A stretch of DNA of 64,000 bases. It comes from Neckera pumila (lineage: Eukaryota > Streptophyta > Bryopsida > Hypnales > Neckeraceae). The DNA is taken from NCBI GenBank assembly GCA_963969595.1, contig OZ018412.1, positions 994,501-1,058,500 of the forward strand. Reading direction: 5' to 3'. Of the stretch, positions 1 to 12,579 are shown piece after piece; the stretch's first letter is position 1; each line of letters starts with the position of its first letter. Below the pieces are notes generated by a model that was not told the origin of the DNA, did not search any database, and saw only the letters and a program-made list of their open reading frames with translations. Position numbers and translations under genes: made by a program.

Positions 1-1828
1 TAGCTTTTGGATGGATGCATTGTTGGATTGATGGACTCAAACTAGTGTGCCATTTCAATTTTTGCAAACTTGTGTTGATTGCAAAGTTTCTTTTTTATAA
101 AAGTGCTTAGAACCCTCCTAAATGGTTGGATATATTCTATACTTGTTCATATATAATAAAAATATGTAATCATTGTGTATTAAAATTGATAAGATAAAGT
201 AGTGAAGGACCTTTCACCGCATACATTTGGATTGTTCCATTCACAACATCATATGAAAATGATAGGCATAATGTTTCGAAATTGCTATTATACATATATA
301 GAGACTACATTTGTTATTATCATCCGTTCAGTATTCTAAAAATGCACTGTACGTAATTTAGATAAGTGACATAGAATAAGATCCATAGACATTTTTAGTG
401 CTTGGAATGAGACTATAATTTTAAACAACCATGCTTTGATCTAGGTACATGGATGTATGTCACTTGTCTATAGTTGTGGATGTTTCATACAATACAAGCT
501 CAATAGACTCTTCTACACTCTAGAGCATGCCACAATATGAAGTCCTCTACTATTTCCATTATGTACAAGAAAAAGTCAAGCCAAGGTAGCAATTACAAAT
601 GCTTTTGTAGAGGCCCAAAAAATAAACAAAAAAATGGAACTATAAATGAAATCAATTTAGGAATGATGGCCATGATTTTTCCTCCATCCCTTCACTCCAT
701 TAGGATTTTGTGCCTTACAAAGTTCATTTTCCTCAACTATCGTCTTGGAATTTATTATATTTTTTGTATTCATGTGTTATTGATGTGGTTTGTATATTCT
801 CCCAAACATCTCCTTCTATAGACATGGTTGACAATAGATTTGCATGAAGGGCAAGAGGAATGCAGAGGTGGAAAATCACTTAGAGGAAAAAGACCATGGA
901 AGAGATTAAATAGGGGGAGGCTGAGTGAAAGAGGGATTATTGTAGACAAAAGGAAAAGAGGAATTTAGGGTTAGTAGCCAAATTTAAATTGAGATAGAGC
1001 ATAACATAAAGAAAATGCAATTAGTAATAGGACTACAAGTATAGAAAATGCTCGCAACATTAGGAAGGCTATGTAATGCATTGTTGGAGTATTGAAGTAG
1101 ACACCTCAATTGTTCTCTAGTCCTAAAGTGAAGCAAGTTATGTTGCAAAACTTGGAAGCATCCTTTACAATGGAGGTTTTATTGAAGACTTGTGGAGGTT
1201 TAATGTGGAGAAGAAGATCTTATTGAGGCTTGTCCAAATTCTAAGGGAGTTGAAACAACCTTGAGCAATGACAAAGCTTGTGACAAAGCATGTGATTTTA
1301 TTGGTGTTGTCAGTGTAAGGAGCAAGGAGTCATTGCGCCAGAATGATTGTGTTTAAATATTCATTTTAGTAATGTCACTATTACAGTTGAGTGGAGGAGA
1401 ATTGATACTGTTGAGAATGTTGTTAGTTTGAGCAATTCAAATAGATGCCTTGAACCTTATACTAAGACAAATGTAATAGAATAGTGGTATTCCAAGACAA
1501 TGAGTGGACTATGGTTTATAAAACAATTTACATAAACAAAGAACACCATACAATTGGCAGACCGCATTGTTTACCAATATAAAGCTTATTGCTAGTAGTC
1601 TAAACTTTCAACAACTTTTTTTATCAAGATCCTCTTCAAAGTGCACTTTCCACTTCACCATCGCATTCCCAAATTCAACTCCCAATCTGATGGCAAGCAA
1701 ATACTCCTATGGATCTATACACAAAACCAACAGTCATCAAATTCAAATAACTAAAGCTAATTTATTCTACGCAGAAAAATAGAATCCGCCAAAAAGGAGG
1801 CTCAAGATTCACAATACATGACTTGGAA
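1..1828. other. AT-rich intergenic DNA, no supported gene
   Basis: No open frame here has protein-like composition or recognisable motifs. Around 1390-1420 a purine-rich stretch (GGAGGAGAATTGATA) is followed by TGTTGAGAATG. This resembles the polypurine tract and LTR start of a copia-type retrotransposon, but I found no matching second LTR and no convincing polyprotein next to it, so I do not call an element. Confidence 0.4.
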
Positions 1829-1938
1829 CACTATAAAAAACCCATGTTTTATGTGGCGTTTTATAATTTTAGCAAACTACCTAAAATCCGTCTATTAAAT
1901 TTATAAAACGTCACATAAAAGACAGGTTTCTTATAGTG
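1829..1938. mobile_element. Short CACTA-ended MITE
   Basis: A 110-bp segment starts CACTATAAAAAACCCATG and ends with the inverted form, GGTTTCTTATAGTG. The termini belong to the same family as the 240-bp MITEs at 36186 and 37143 (CACTATAAGAAACCC). CACTA termini are typical of plant En/Spm-type elements, so this is probably a non-autonomous derivative. The flanking 3-mers (GAA and AAG) do not match, so a clean 3-bp target duplication is not visible. Confidence 0.65.
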
Positions 1939-3268
1939 AAGTTTACGCACTCCATGCAAGTAGAATTAACAGCTCAAACCTATGATGGTTCCTACCTTGG
2001 TTGCAATGGTCACCATGGTTGCTGAGGATGATCGTGCTACCAAAAGAAAGAATAAGGGAACGAATCCTCAAGACCTTCAGCTCAACCTGCTAATAATTTT
2101 GCAACAGAGATCCGTCTCCAAGACAAATCCTAGAGTTGCAGTCGTTGCCCCTTCAAGAAACAGATGAACTCTACAGCTAATTTTTGTAAACCCATTACGA
2201 CTGACCGACAATGCAAACTTGTTTTCTTTTTACTACCCGAGAAATACCTCAAGAGACTAGCCAGCAATAGAGACCAAAAATGCGGTGTTTTTCAAAGTTC
2301 TTGTGACCGATAAGCAGTCTCTACTTCACATTACTGATTTCTTCTATCAAATATGACCTACCAGCTCTAAAAAACAAGTCTTAGCAATTGCCTACTAATC
2401 TTCCTTCTTTAAAACACCCTAGTCTCTTGTAGTGTATCTTCCTATCTAAGTCAATTATTGTTTAATCCAACTTCTAATGGTCTAAAATGCTTCCCTTAGA
2501 TTTCTACCTAATCCTATTCTACTTCCAACCTCATCATCCAAATTGCCTTCATCTTCTTCTAATGCAACTCTACTTCATTTGTGATTTGTACACTCTCCAC
2601 CTTCTTTCTCTCCCCAACTTTTTTGGACTTGATTTTTGGTTGTGTCTATGGAGACTTGCAAGTTTTGATTACCGTTCTAACATTTTTCCCACTCCTGCTC
2701 TACCTCTACTTCTCTCTATCTTTTGTACCTCCTATTTTATTTCCTCTACACTAGAAGTCCTAGAAGTTTTGAAACCTCTATGGATGTTTGTATAATTTCT
2801 TTGTTTATAATTTGGAGTCTAGTCCAGAGAGAAAGAACGAGCCAGAACACAAGCCAAAACAAACCAGAATGAACCAGCAAAAAGCCACTGAGATAGGAGG
2901 CTCAGAAATGGAGCATCTAAGGGCTGGTCCACCCTTTTCATGTATTTCTTTGGACGGGAATATTTTTAGCTCATTTTTACAACAAAGAGAAATTGATGGG
3001 GAATCTAATTCAAGTAGTTTTGTATTTTTCCAAGCATATTTGAATTACTTATGAATTTTCAAACAAGCTGGGTCGTAGGTCCCTATTTGTGAGCCTAGGT
3101 CTTTCATAAACGGTTCACTTGCAATTCTAAATAAAAATGGGGAAAGCAAAGAGAATGATTGACTCTTGCAATTAATAATGCTTTTTTCCTTGATTCATTC
3201 AATGACTATACTAGTCAATTTAAGAAACAAACTCATGTCCATTTCACAGCCATTTATGGGGTCCCTTC
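1939..3268. other. Intergenic DNA, no supported gene
   Basis: Only short open frames of low-complexity, hydrophobic or serine-rich composition occur here. None shows a domain or splice structure. I see nothing else to annotate. Confidence 0.4.
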
Positions 3269-4186
3269 TTAACCCTTAAATGCCCAAGGTACCAAATTTT
3301 GGTGTATACAATACTTTGAAGTTAAATAAAACCTAACCAAAATGCTATTTTTAGTAGTTCATGTTTCTGTAAAATTCTTTTTGAAGCCTAGTTTTAGCAT
3401 AAAAAATCCAATTTTGAAATGATTGATTAAGATTTTTCTATTCAAGATTTTGTGCAAGGGTCCCTACTGCAATCTTGACTTTCCATAGTGTCACGGACTC
3501 TTGAAAATGAGCCTCAAATACACTAGATCTTGGAGGAAAAATCACATTAGAAATTCATTTAAAAAAATTGTAGAGTAGATTTTGAAAAGCCATAAATTGA
3601 TTGGAGTTATGCATATTAGGCCCTTTAACCTCATACTTTTTTGGTGACCAATTTTTTAGATGTAATACGCAAAAAATGAATTGAGAGATTTTCATAGTTT
3701 TAACACCCTCATGGTCAAACATTATAATCTTTTGATTCATAAGTGATATTGTTGTGTTTTCTTTTCCTACGTGATCTCTAACATGACTAGTTTGAATTTG
3801 TACAGTTACAATTTAAAAAAAACTAGTGTAGCCTTATACCGTTGCCACAACCAAAATCATATTAAAAATAATTTTCTGATTTTTTAAATTCATAATAAAG
3901 ACATTGAAATTCAATATCTTTCACAACGTCGCTCCAAACGCCATGAAACAAAGCCCGTCCACCCGTTTTGACCGTCAACTTTCCAACGGTACCTAGAACG
4001 CGACCAAAATCTAAATAAAAGCAATTTTCTAAATTTTTGATCCATAAATACTTTGAATTTCAATAGCTTGCTCATTGTGGGTCCAAACACCATGAAATGA
4101 AGCTTGTACACCCCTCCTCGCCGAGCCCTTTCCGACGGTACCAAGCACGCAACTAGGGGATGCACGGCCCGGGAGATCTCAATATA

Positions 4187-4254
4187 ACAAAACAAACAAA
4201 ACAAACAAAACAAACAAAACAAGCAAAACAAACAAAACAAACAAACAAACAAAC
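4187..4254. repeat. AAACA/AAAC microsatellite
   Basis: About 68 bp of tandem AAACA and AAAC units directly abut the TTAA at 4255, the edge of the nested element. The opposite strand gives an apparent repetitive Leu-Phe-Cys peptide, which is a by-product of the repeat and not a gene. Confidence 0.85.
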
Positions 4255-5165
4255 TTAACCCCTAAAGGTCGGAGACTATGTTTTCACCAAAAGCACTCCA
4301 AAACTGCCATTTCTAAAACGAGTATCAAATTAAAAAAAAAAAAATTTTTGGACACATGTAACTATAGGATCTTGTAGTAAACTTGTTTGAGAATATGTAG
4401 AAAAAATTGCAGAATTTTTTACCTTGTAGATTGCAAAATATTAGCATTTGAATTGACAAAACCCCTTTTTTTGGCCCTGCAGAAACCCGGGCAACTGCAC
4501 TTCACAAGGTCAATTTAAATGAAAAAATGTCCAATTTGGTGGTTACTCCTTGGATTCACTCTTCAAAGCAAGTTGGCTACATGCTTGAAAAAATTCAGAT
4601 CATTTATATAGGAAAAAAATAGGTTGTAGAAAGAAGTAGAGAATGATTCAAAACACAAAATTGTTAAGAATTTAATTATGGAATAAAAAAATTTCAATCC
4701 TAATGGTTGTAATGTTGCAGTAAACAATATACATCTTGTGATTTTGTTTTTTTCCAAAAATATTAAAAATTGAATTAAATAAAGGACTTCTAAGTTTATT
4801 TTAGAGTAGGAAATCCATAATTGCCTGCAAACTAGAACACCTCATAATTTTTATCTCATAAATCAAAATGGAATAATTCAAAGCTTTACACATATATATA
4901 AATGTAAAGAACCAATTCAAATTTTTATTTTCTTAAAAAGTGATTTTTTAGAATTTTTTTGAGCTGCCTACCAACCACTGAAAATGACATATCATCCAAT
5001 AACTTTTTGACCATGTAGTCAAAAGTTTTGAAAATTGTTGGGCCTTAAAGCTACTCCTTGGGTACACGTTGTGTGAAATTTTCAAAGAAAAAAAAATAAA
5101 ACTACCATTCGTAGTGAGCTGCCCAAAATCGCTATGTTGCCAAAAAATGCCGTTTGGTCCTTTTG
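4255..5165 (-). mobile_element. Diverged copy of the TTAACCCCTAAAG family
   Basis: This copy starts TTAACCCCTAAAGGTCGG and then follows, in order, the reverse of the family seen at 24649, 25840 and 46457. Shared blocks include the CCATTTCTA segment, the TAGGATCTTGTAGTA segment, the CCCGGGCAACTGCACTTCAC segment and the final TTTGGTCCTTTTGG. The last block should continue as AGGGGTTAA but does not, so the right terminus is lost. It sits inside the 2-kb element at 3269-5270. Confidence 0.7.
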
Positions 5166-5339
5166 GTCGTTTGGTTTGGATTGGTACAACTTATCAAAAG
5201 GTTGACTTTTTGTTCAAATTAGAGCAAATTCCCAGAGGCTAAAAACAGGCCTTGGGCATTTAGGGCTTAATGCCCGCTCTGTTTTACAGGCAGCCTCCTA
5301 CCTTTAAAGAAGCCCGGTAGTGCATTTAATTGCCCCCTT

Positions 5340-7150
5340 CCCAGCCCATGCCACGTGTCATCTTCGGGTTTGTTTGGACACCCTTGCTAACTACATTGGA
5401 CTTATGCTGCCACGTGGAACTTTCTAATTCGCAGGGACCCTTTTTGCATGTACTGCGACGTGGCGTCCCGTGATTGGTCAAAATTTACAAAGGGAAAGAA
5501 AAGTAGTTTCAAGCTTTACTTGTTGGTGTGGTTTTGGCTAGCTATTTGGCTAGTTTTGGTCTTTTGGGGGGCAGTTTTCTACTGAAATTTTTTCTGACCA
5601 CTAATTCTAAATTTTTTGTTGAAAATTTGAACACTAGGACTCTATCTTCTAAGATTGATCTTTTTACACTAATTAAGGCTAAGTTGGATTTCTTGTCACT
5701 AACTCTTGGAGACTAAATTTGATGATCCAAAATTAAGTTTTGGAAACGAAACTTGGCAAAATACTATAGAAATCAAGCATGGCACAACTTGTGACTATTT
5801 TTCGAGAATTTCTTTAGGACTTATAGATTCAAAGCTTTGTCACCTTATAGTATTTTGGAAATTCTACTAAAATTTACTTCTAAGATTTATAAAACCAAGC
5901 TCCGCATTTTGGAGGAACTTCACCAATTCTATCAACATTTTTAAGACTCCTAAAATTAAAGGTTTGCCGTATGGAAGAAGACAAGGAAAATACTACATGT
6001 CTTGGCAAAACATAAGTATATTAAGACAAGAGTTAGTACAAATCATGTGTTAGTACAAATAACTATTTCAAAAAGCAACACAAGAAGTCCCCCTTAGGCC
6101 TCAGCGGCATCGCTAAGGTACAGAGGGGAAGTCTCTAAGACTAGTACAAGAGCATAATAAATTTAAACAAAATATACCAAAACACTCAAATAAAAACACA
6201 TATCAAATTTCAATAACTTTAACAATAACTACAAGAAAAACAAGGTTTGAAGGGAATCCAATGGACTTCAAAGCTTTCTAAACACTAGCAATAGAGCATG
6301 AAAAGCTCCCAAAAACAATTATTTAAGTAGTTTAGCTCAAAAATAGCCAAGACCAACTAAATGGAGACAACAAAGTAAATGCGCCAAAATATGGCTACAA
6401 GAGGTGTTTTAAGAGGAGAATGAGTGCCCTAAAATAGTTTTTCAAGGGCACCCACCTTAGGACTTTCATCCTGATTCTTTGATTTTCTACTTGTTATGCT
6501 AGTTCAAAACTCTAGTCTTTGCAGAAAGACTCCAAATCACAAATAGATTGCGCCATTGGCTTCAAAAGGCCATTTTTAGCCTATGAAACCTCCACTTCTT
6601 TTTCCTTTTCAAAATCTTATCAAAACCTAGTGCTAATTTAAAGCTAAAAACAGATAAAAATTCAACTATTGGAATTTAAATTTTTAGAAGAAAGTAACTA
6701 GTCTAGACTGTATAGGAGATATAGGGGAGTAAGAAAAGACTTCAATTTGACCTCATTCCAAATTGTTATGCCCCTAGAATGCCGGTCAATTCTACAAACT
6801 TTCTTCAATTTCACTAGTTTTTAAGAATCTTACTGGTGAGACTTTTGATGTGAATCTTATAAGAATCTCTAAAGAATGAAGTGTCTAATTTTTAGTATAG
6901 AAATATATACTCTATAGCAAGGTTTGTAAATTTCATTTGTAAGACATTTATAAAACAATAGATGGATAGAATCATAGGACATGTACTACAATATGCAAAT
7001 AAGGCCTTTTCTAAATTGATGATGAATGGATAATATAGATAAAATCCATTTATACATCATTTCAATGGAAGTCAACCTTTCTTGTTGTAAAAGAAGTTAG
7101 GCCATCATTCTCAGTTCTACCTACAACAACTAAACACTAAATGGATTCCC
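5340..7150. repeat. Dispersed repeat, inverted relative to 44.3-45.6 kb
   Basis: Several blocks match the reverse complement of 44.3-45.6 kb. The clearest is around 6525-6560 (CCAAATCACAAATAGATTGC, GCGCCATTG) against 44449-44480 (AATGGCGCAATCTG, TTGTGATTTGG). Others include the GCCTCAGCGGCATCGC region near 6100 against 44910-44935. No coding sequence is visible. It could be a pair of old LTRs or a large non-autonomous element. The boundaries are approximate. Confidence 0.45.
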
Positions 7151-7429
7151 TTCAATAAAGTTTACAAACCAAAAACCAATTTTTAAAAGTTCTATTTGTA
7201 AATTGGATGGCTCTGGCAATGGCAAGAGTAGGAGATGTGCGGCGCCACCGCACCTCAACTATGAGCTTCATTCACCTCAAGAAAATTCCATCGCATAGCC
7301 CACTACTCTTTAGAACTTAGAACTATCTAAGATCTGCATTCATGCAATTTGCGTGCAATTGATATCCAAATGCCTATGGTTTGAGTATCCAGTCTTAGTT
7401 TTTAGAGCTTTCTGTCTAAACCTAATTAG

Positions 7430-8580
7430 TTAGCATTGTTTGCTAAAACTTATATTGCCGCCCTCTGTCAAAAGGCTCCAGCTGTGCCTCAGTGGACCCT
7501 TTTTTACAAATTCTGCGCCACCTGAGGCTCTCGTGCTTGGAATCGGATTATTTGTGCGTGAAAAATGATGATTCATCATATCTCCACTGCGACAAAGTCT
7601 TTACCACTTCCATGTAGTGGACCGCTCACTTTATTGGCGGATTACATGACTTCTCTACAGATAGGGGCATAGGGCAGCTACTCTTATGCAAAATGGACTT
7701 TGGCTTATTCAACATGTTTGGGACAAAGCGTCCCTCTCCTTTTTGCAGTGGGATGATGCAAGAGACCTTTTTGGTCTTGCCCATGCTTACAACTGCTTGA
7801 TACAATTGATACCTTCCAAGTGGGTAAACCTCATCACAGATAATGGAGAGGTCACCTGGTCTAAGGAATTCCTGGGTCTCTTTACAAATGACGATGACAC
7901 CCTACCTCTCCTCTCCTAGTTTGTGCCACCTTCCTCCAACTTCAGACCTCGACTCACAACAGATGGGCAATGGACCACATTGAACAATTTGAACTGCCTC
8001 TAGATTCTTCCTGCTTCACAGCAGGCGAGTTTTCATCGACCCTCAGATCGTGGCAGTCCCTAAGATCCTGAGGCAGAGAGAATTTTCACGGGCTGGATCA
8101 GGAGAATTAAAGTGACCCAACCTAGATCTGGCCACTCATGTATGTGGGAATCGTAGCCGAACTTTGCTTCCATCCTGAAAGGTGGTCATGGGGCTCATCA
8201 GGGACCCTGCATTTATATACTCCGAAGTTGGGCTGTGGTCTCTTAATCAATCGAACCTCCCTCACCAAACCTATATCAGAAAAAGGGCACGGAGCTATGG
8301 TAAATGGATATCACCCTAAATAATTGGGGTGACGTTTGGAACAAGAATTGACCCCTAAAAGATCTGTGGGTTTCATCTGGTCAGTGTTTGACTATGCGGT
8401 TGCAGTTCACAATTGGAAAAAAATTGCCTTCCTCAACATATCGACCACATGTAATAGTTGCCAGGCGGGAGAGGACAAGACAATACTTCACAGGTTCCAT
8501 CACTATGGAAAAACGAAACACACTTGGGATTTTGCATTGACTGTCTTGTACAAAGTCCTTGAGGTCCCATAACCGGTTGT
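7430..8580 (+). pseudogene. Degenerate LINE-type reverse-transcriptase C-terminal (zf-RVT) remnant
   Basis: Broken plus-strand frames are present at 7686-7919 and 8336-8572. The second contains CNSCQAGEDKTILHRF followed by HTWDFA, the spacing of cysteines, His and Trp seen in the zinc-binding domain that follows plant non-LTR reverse transcriptases (Cys-x2-Cys, then His, then Trp). It is preceded by a WSVFDYAVAVHNW segment. Stops and frameshifts separate the pieces, and no polymerase core is visible upstream, so this is a 5'-truncated dead copy. The assignment rests on motif spacing only. Confidence 0.45.
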
Positions 8581-9057
8581 TGAGTTTCAACACTCACGTG
8601 GCACCGTCCCATTGGCAACCCATCACCATTGCCATTACAAGTTGTAACTCATAACCTTCTCTCCTTTCAACTTGCTTCCTACACCCTTGGATCATGAAGA
8701 TCAAAAGTTGTGATTGAAAAGTGAACAACCAGTTATGTCCGATAACCTACTTGCCGTTACCGTGGCTCATCGATTATCTAATACATAGTCTAATGGCAGC
8801 TGGCCCGGCCTTACATGGCAACAATGCATATTAGGCTTCAAACTTCCCAAAAGGCTCAAGAGAGGATTGTCGATGTGGTCCTTGTTTAGGAGATCAGTGC
8901 TTTAAGTCTCCAAACTAGATTGCAACGCGATCTGCTTCAACAACTCTTGGCCAATTCAAAAACTCAAGCAGATGCTGTGGAAGGCGTTTGTTGATCATGC
9001 AAGATTTGCATGGCTCAAAACTACAAACATTTGCTAGTTAAAAATTCATAAAAAAAT
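8581..9057. other. Non-coding stretch 3' of the LINE-like remnant
   Basis: No frame worth annotating. It may be the untranslated tail of the LINE-like remnant. Confidence 0.35.
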
Positions 9058-9148
9058 AATTCTATTTGTACTATTTTTTGCACTGTTTTCCTTTATCAAT
9101 GAAAATTGTCCATATTTCAAGTATAAAAAAAAAAAAATTCTATTTGTA
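9058..9148 (+). mobile_element. Tiny 5'-truncated retroposon with 13-bp target duplication
   Basis: AATTCTATTTGTA occurs at 9058-9070 and again at 9136-9148. Between the copies lies about 65 bp that contains TTTATCAATGAAAATTG and ends in a run of about 13 A. A 3'-end fragment with a poly-A tail bounded by a direct repeat is the signature of target-primed insertion by LINE machinery. Only the last few dozen bases of the parent were copied. Confidence 0.65.
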
Positions 9149-9186
9149 TTAATTTCTATTCCAGTTAATTAGGACTTGGACATGTC

Positions 9187-9308
9187 TATTTATGATATAT
9201 TAAATTTTTAAATACATGTCACTCCCCACTCACTCTAACATTGTTGCTATTTATGACATATTAAATTTTTAAATACTTGTCACTCTCCACTCACTATAAC
9301 ATCGTTGC
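9187..9308. repeat. 61-bp tandem duplication
   Basis: Two adjacent 61-bp units (9187-9247 and 9248-9308) start TATTTATGA and end CATTGTTGC or CATCGTTGC. They differ at only a few positions. No coding content. Confidence 0.85.
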
Positions 9309-10309
9309 TCTTATGGATTGTGAATATCCCTTTGAATTCAAAGGCCCTATTACAAACTTTACACATGTACAAACATCCACAAACATCCACAAAGGACAAT
9401 TTCATTAAAGTAAACGGCATAAATCTCAAATTTCACATACTAATTTGGATGAAGAATTCATTTGAGCATCTGAAAACATTGCACCAAAGCAATTCATCAT
9501 CCAACATATGTAGAGTATGACCAGAATATGGACTCCTGGAGCTCTTCGTACTGAATCCCTTTCAACACTCAACGTTCAAAACTTGAACGAAGAACCAAGT
9601 GAATATTGGGTTTTTTTGGAAGAGCTTCTAATTTTTCCAAACCAATGCTTGAATGTCTAAAAATAAACTTTTTGTATGATGAATTTGATGAAATCGAGGT
9701 AAACAATGTATTTATAAAGCGAAGCAAAATTTTGCAAAAAATCAATAAACGACTCAAGGCGCCAAGGGGTTACTGTAACGACGACACATCACTCTTCCAA
9801 TTCAACGACGTTGATAATTAGAATGAAAAATGTTACAACGGAGTCTCTTATCCTTTAAATAATGTCTACTGTATTTGCAATCAATCTCTCATGAAAATGT
9901 CATCTGCGGAATCTACTCTAGACACCCCTGGGCCAGTGCTTTTGAAAAAGACAAAACCGAAGGAATACTGTTAACTAGAGTCTCCCAAGGATGGTAGACC
10001 CACATCCCGTTGACGTAAGCTGCAAATGAGAGCCTCCATTCAAGGCCAGCATGCAACAAATCTACAGAATCATGCACCCCATGAGGAGAGACATGCAAAA
10101 TGGAGAACTGAGGCCATTGCAACAGGTTCGGCACCAACGCACATTCCTGCAATCTTTAACCCAGTCTCGGTTTCTCCCTTCTTCCTTATGAAGACGAAAA
10201 AAAGCATGAAAATCAAACCACAGCTGCCACAAAATGCTTGCGCTTGAGAATGCAACAGAGTGTAATAGAAGTTTTTGACAGAAGGACTTCAGCACTCAGC
10301 AGCGATTGT
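9309..10309. other. Intergenic and TBP downstream flank
   Basis: A short frame at 9606-9821 has no recognisable features. From about 9.9 kb the composition becomes less AT-rich, consistent with the 3' untranslated region of the minus-strand TBP gene. I cannot place its polyadenylation site. Confidence 0.4.
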
Positions 10310-10690
10310 TCTGCACGACACAAATCCCAGTCGACCCAACCACCAGTTCAATCTTCGTCATCTGCACCCATACCAACCACATATTTCACAATGCATATAA
10401 TAATTTCGTCCTTCACAAATAAGATGGAACACGAAATCTCTTTTGATTGTCAACAAATGTCTCCGAGAACAATTCAATGCTTGTATAAAATTCTCAAAAT
10501 ATTGCATTACTGTAATTGCGGCATGTTTGAATAAATTTTCAGGAACATAGTTCGTCAGAACATATGAATGGGACCGACGTCCCAAGGGAAGAATCCAACA
10601 AGTCACCAAGGAACAGCTCAAAGACGAAACATCCAACGAGTTCGTCGCGGCATAAAAAGAAATTATCATGAGTAGGAGAGAGGAACATAC

Positions 10691-12579
10691 CACTGCTGAA
10701 TCTTTCTAAACTCTGTCAACACAGGATAAATATTCTCGAAAGCCTCGTATATCTCATCTCGCACCTGCCACGAAGAAGTACCATGAGAACTTCGGAATTA
10801 TGAACTTCGTTGTTTTTAATCAAATTATTGAGCAACTGACGTGCGCTCATTAACAACCACCAAGAACTTCTCAGTACTTCACAACCGCACCTTCGCACCA
10901 GTGAGAACAATCTTCCCAGAGACGAAGATAAGTAGCACAATCTTAGGTTGCTTCATTCTGTATATCAACCCTGGAAACAACTCTGGTTCATACTGCAAAT
11001 AATCAACAGGCAGTTCACAGTCAAAACCAAGAACTGTGAGAAAAAGTTTTTGCAGAACATAATATTCTGTTAAGTCAGCTAATCTTCTCACCAAACACAA
11101 AATAGTCTCCAAACAGTGTAGCTCAACGTTAACATATAATCGTCACCAAATTAACATTTCCATGGAACCTTCTCTCTAATCCAACGGCGAACAACAATAA
11201 TCCGTGACTACAAGATAAACCAGAACAAATTCTACTGGTGAAGGATAATGAAGAGTACAACATTAAACATCATTGAACAGGCGTCAAGTTCGGACATACA
11301 CATCTCGTCACCGCAAGATGACATTATGGCTTTTCTTATTACGTTTAAGCAAGCCAGGACAACTCACGCTTGAGAAGTGGCCGTGGGCATAGGCTAAACC
11401 CTCCAGTCTGATGGGAAATTTGACATCACAAGATCCGACGATATTCTGGATTTTGAAGTCCTGCAAAAGAGACCAATGCTTGTTAGAAATATCCCTCAAA
11501 CAGAGAAAATACTGAAAAATTGGAGTTCAAAAAGTGACGGAATTAAATGCAACAAACCTACTTAAAAAAGGCACATCATTAAAGATTTGAGTCTTTCACC
11601 TTGAATTGGGCCGGAAAACCAAGCTTCTGAATGATGCGAGCATACTGCACCGATTATAGTCAAAAAGACATTAGAGAGAAGTTGCTTCCAATGAGTTCAT
11701 CGCTCAGGCTTGTAAAACAACCTTGACAATGGTGCTAGTCATAGCCCCAACAACCTATCATTCCAAAAACCAGCAAACGAGTTCACACCTTTCTGGCAGC
11801 CAGCTTTGACTGTTGCTCACTCTTGGCACCTGTGCACACCTGGAAACATAGCAATCGTGTATGCACGACATTAGAGTTGAATAGAGCATCTCGAGTCCAT
11901 CATAACGACAGTTTAGAGCACAGAAAAAACATTTGAATTCGACTATCCACAAATATGTCTCAAGGGATTCTCATATTAAAAGCCGAGAAATACCATTTTG
12001 CCAGATGCAAAGATGAGGGCAGTCGTCTTTGGCTCCCTTATGCGCATGATAACAGCCGCAAATCGCTGTACAGAGCAGCGCCACAGAAGTTTTGAGGAAA
12101 TAGGCAAAACGACGAACAAGATGCATCACAAAGAAAGAATCCACAATAACTTCGGGCAATTCGACCAAGAACAACAGTCGGCAGAATATGGCACATATGA
12201 TCGTCTTCAAGATCTTCAAGCAACAGAGGATATCAACCATGACTGGTTCAGAACCCCTTTCGAGGAGGAGCCCTTTCTCACCTTAGGGTTATACTCAGCG
12301 TTTCGGGCGTGAAGAGCAATAGTCTTCAATTCCAAGCGACAATCCATATTCACAGTAGAGACGATGTTCCTGCAAGAAGGAGACGAAATCCGTCACCAGA
12401 CTGACCTAGGAAATCACGATCCACCTACAGCAAGCAAACCCTAGGGAGGACGATACGAAAGAGAAGGAGAGGAGCGAGGGCGAGGGCGAGGGCGACACGT
12501 ACTGCAATGTAGGGATGATGCCGGAGGGATGCTTCGCAAGGTCCACAGGCTGGCTGCCCTCCAACACCGGCTCGGCCAT
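10691..12579 (-). CDS. TBP: TATA-binding protein (TFIID subunit), 8 coding exons
   Basis: TBP binds the TATA box and nucleates TFIID, and also serves Pol I and Pol III factors in the nucleus. Exons on the minus strand are 12579-12503, 12369-12282, 12065-11994, 11839-11789, 11644-11600, 11460-11368, 10992-10891 and 10764-10691. All introns are GT-AG and all phases join. The product is 200 aa, the usual length for a plant TBP: a short N-terminus ([20 protein letters not shown]) followed by the two saddle repeats. The four DNA-kinking phenylalanines fall at F57, F74, F148 and F165, and signature stretches such as [20 protein letters not shown] and [14 protein letters not shown] are intact. The last codons read IQQ and then TG before a strong GTATGT donor, so the stop seems to be split by a final intron. 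A candidate acceptor at 10312-10311 would supply the A at 10310. Reading through the donor instead adds only WYVPLSYS. Confidence 0.97.

Larger units (their letters stand above)
3269..5270. mobile_element. 2-kb TTAA-ended element with ~21-bp inverted termini
   Basis: The left end reads TTAACCCTTAAATGCCCAAG and the right end is its imperfect inverse, CTTGGGCATTTAGGGCTTAA. Both ends therefore have TTAA outside a CCC...GGG terminus, the layout of piggyBac-type elements. The interior has no transposase frame. A diverged copy of the ~925-bp TTAA family lies inside (4255 to about 5165). The stretch 3790-4250 (TTGCCACAA, then CCAAACGCCATGAA-like blocks) resembles 22389-22640. It is best read as a non-autonomous composite, and the age of the nesting is inferred. 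Confidence 0.55.

Noticed and set aside
1390..1420. Polypurine tract plus LTR-like start
   Set aside because: No second LTR, primer-binding site or convincing polyprotein beside it.
3911..4252. A repetitive Leu-Phe-Cys peptide frame on the minus strand
   Set aside because: It is a translation of the AAACA microsatellite.
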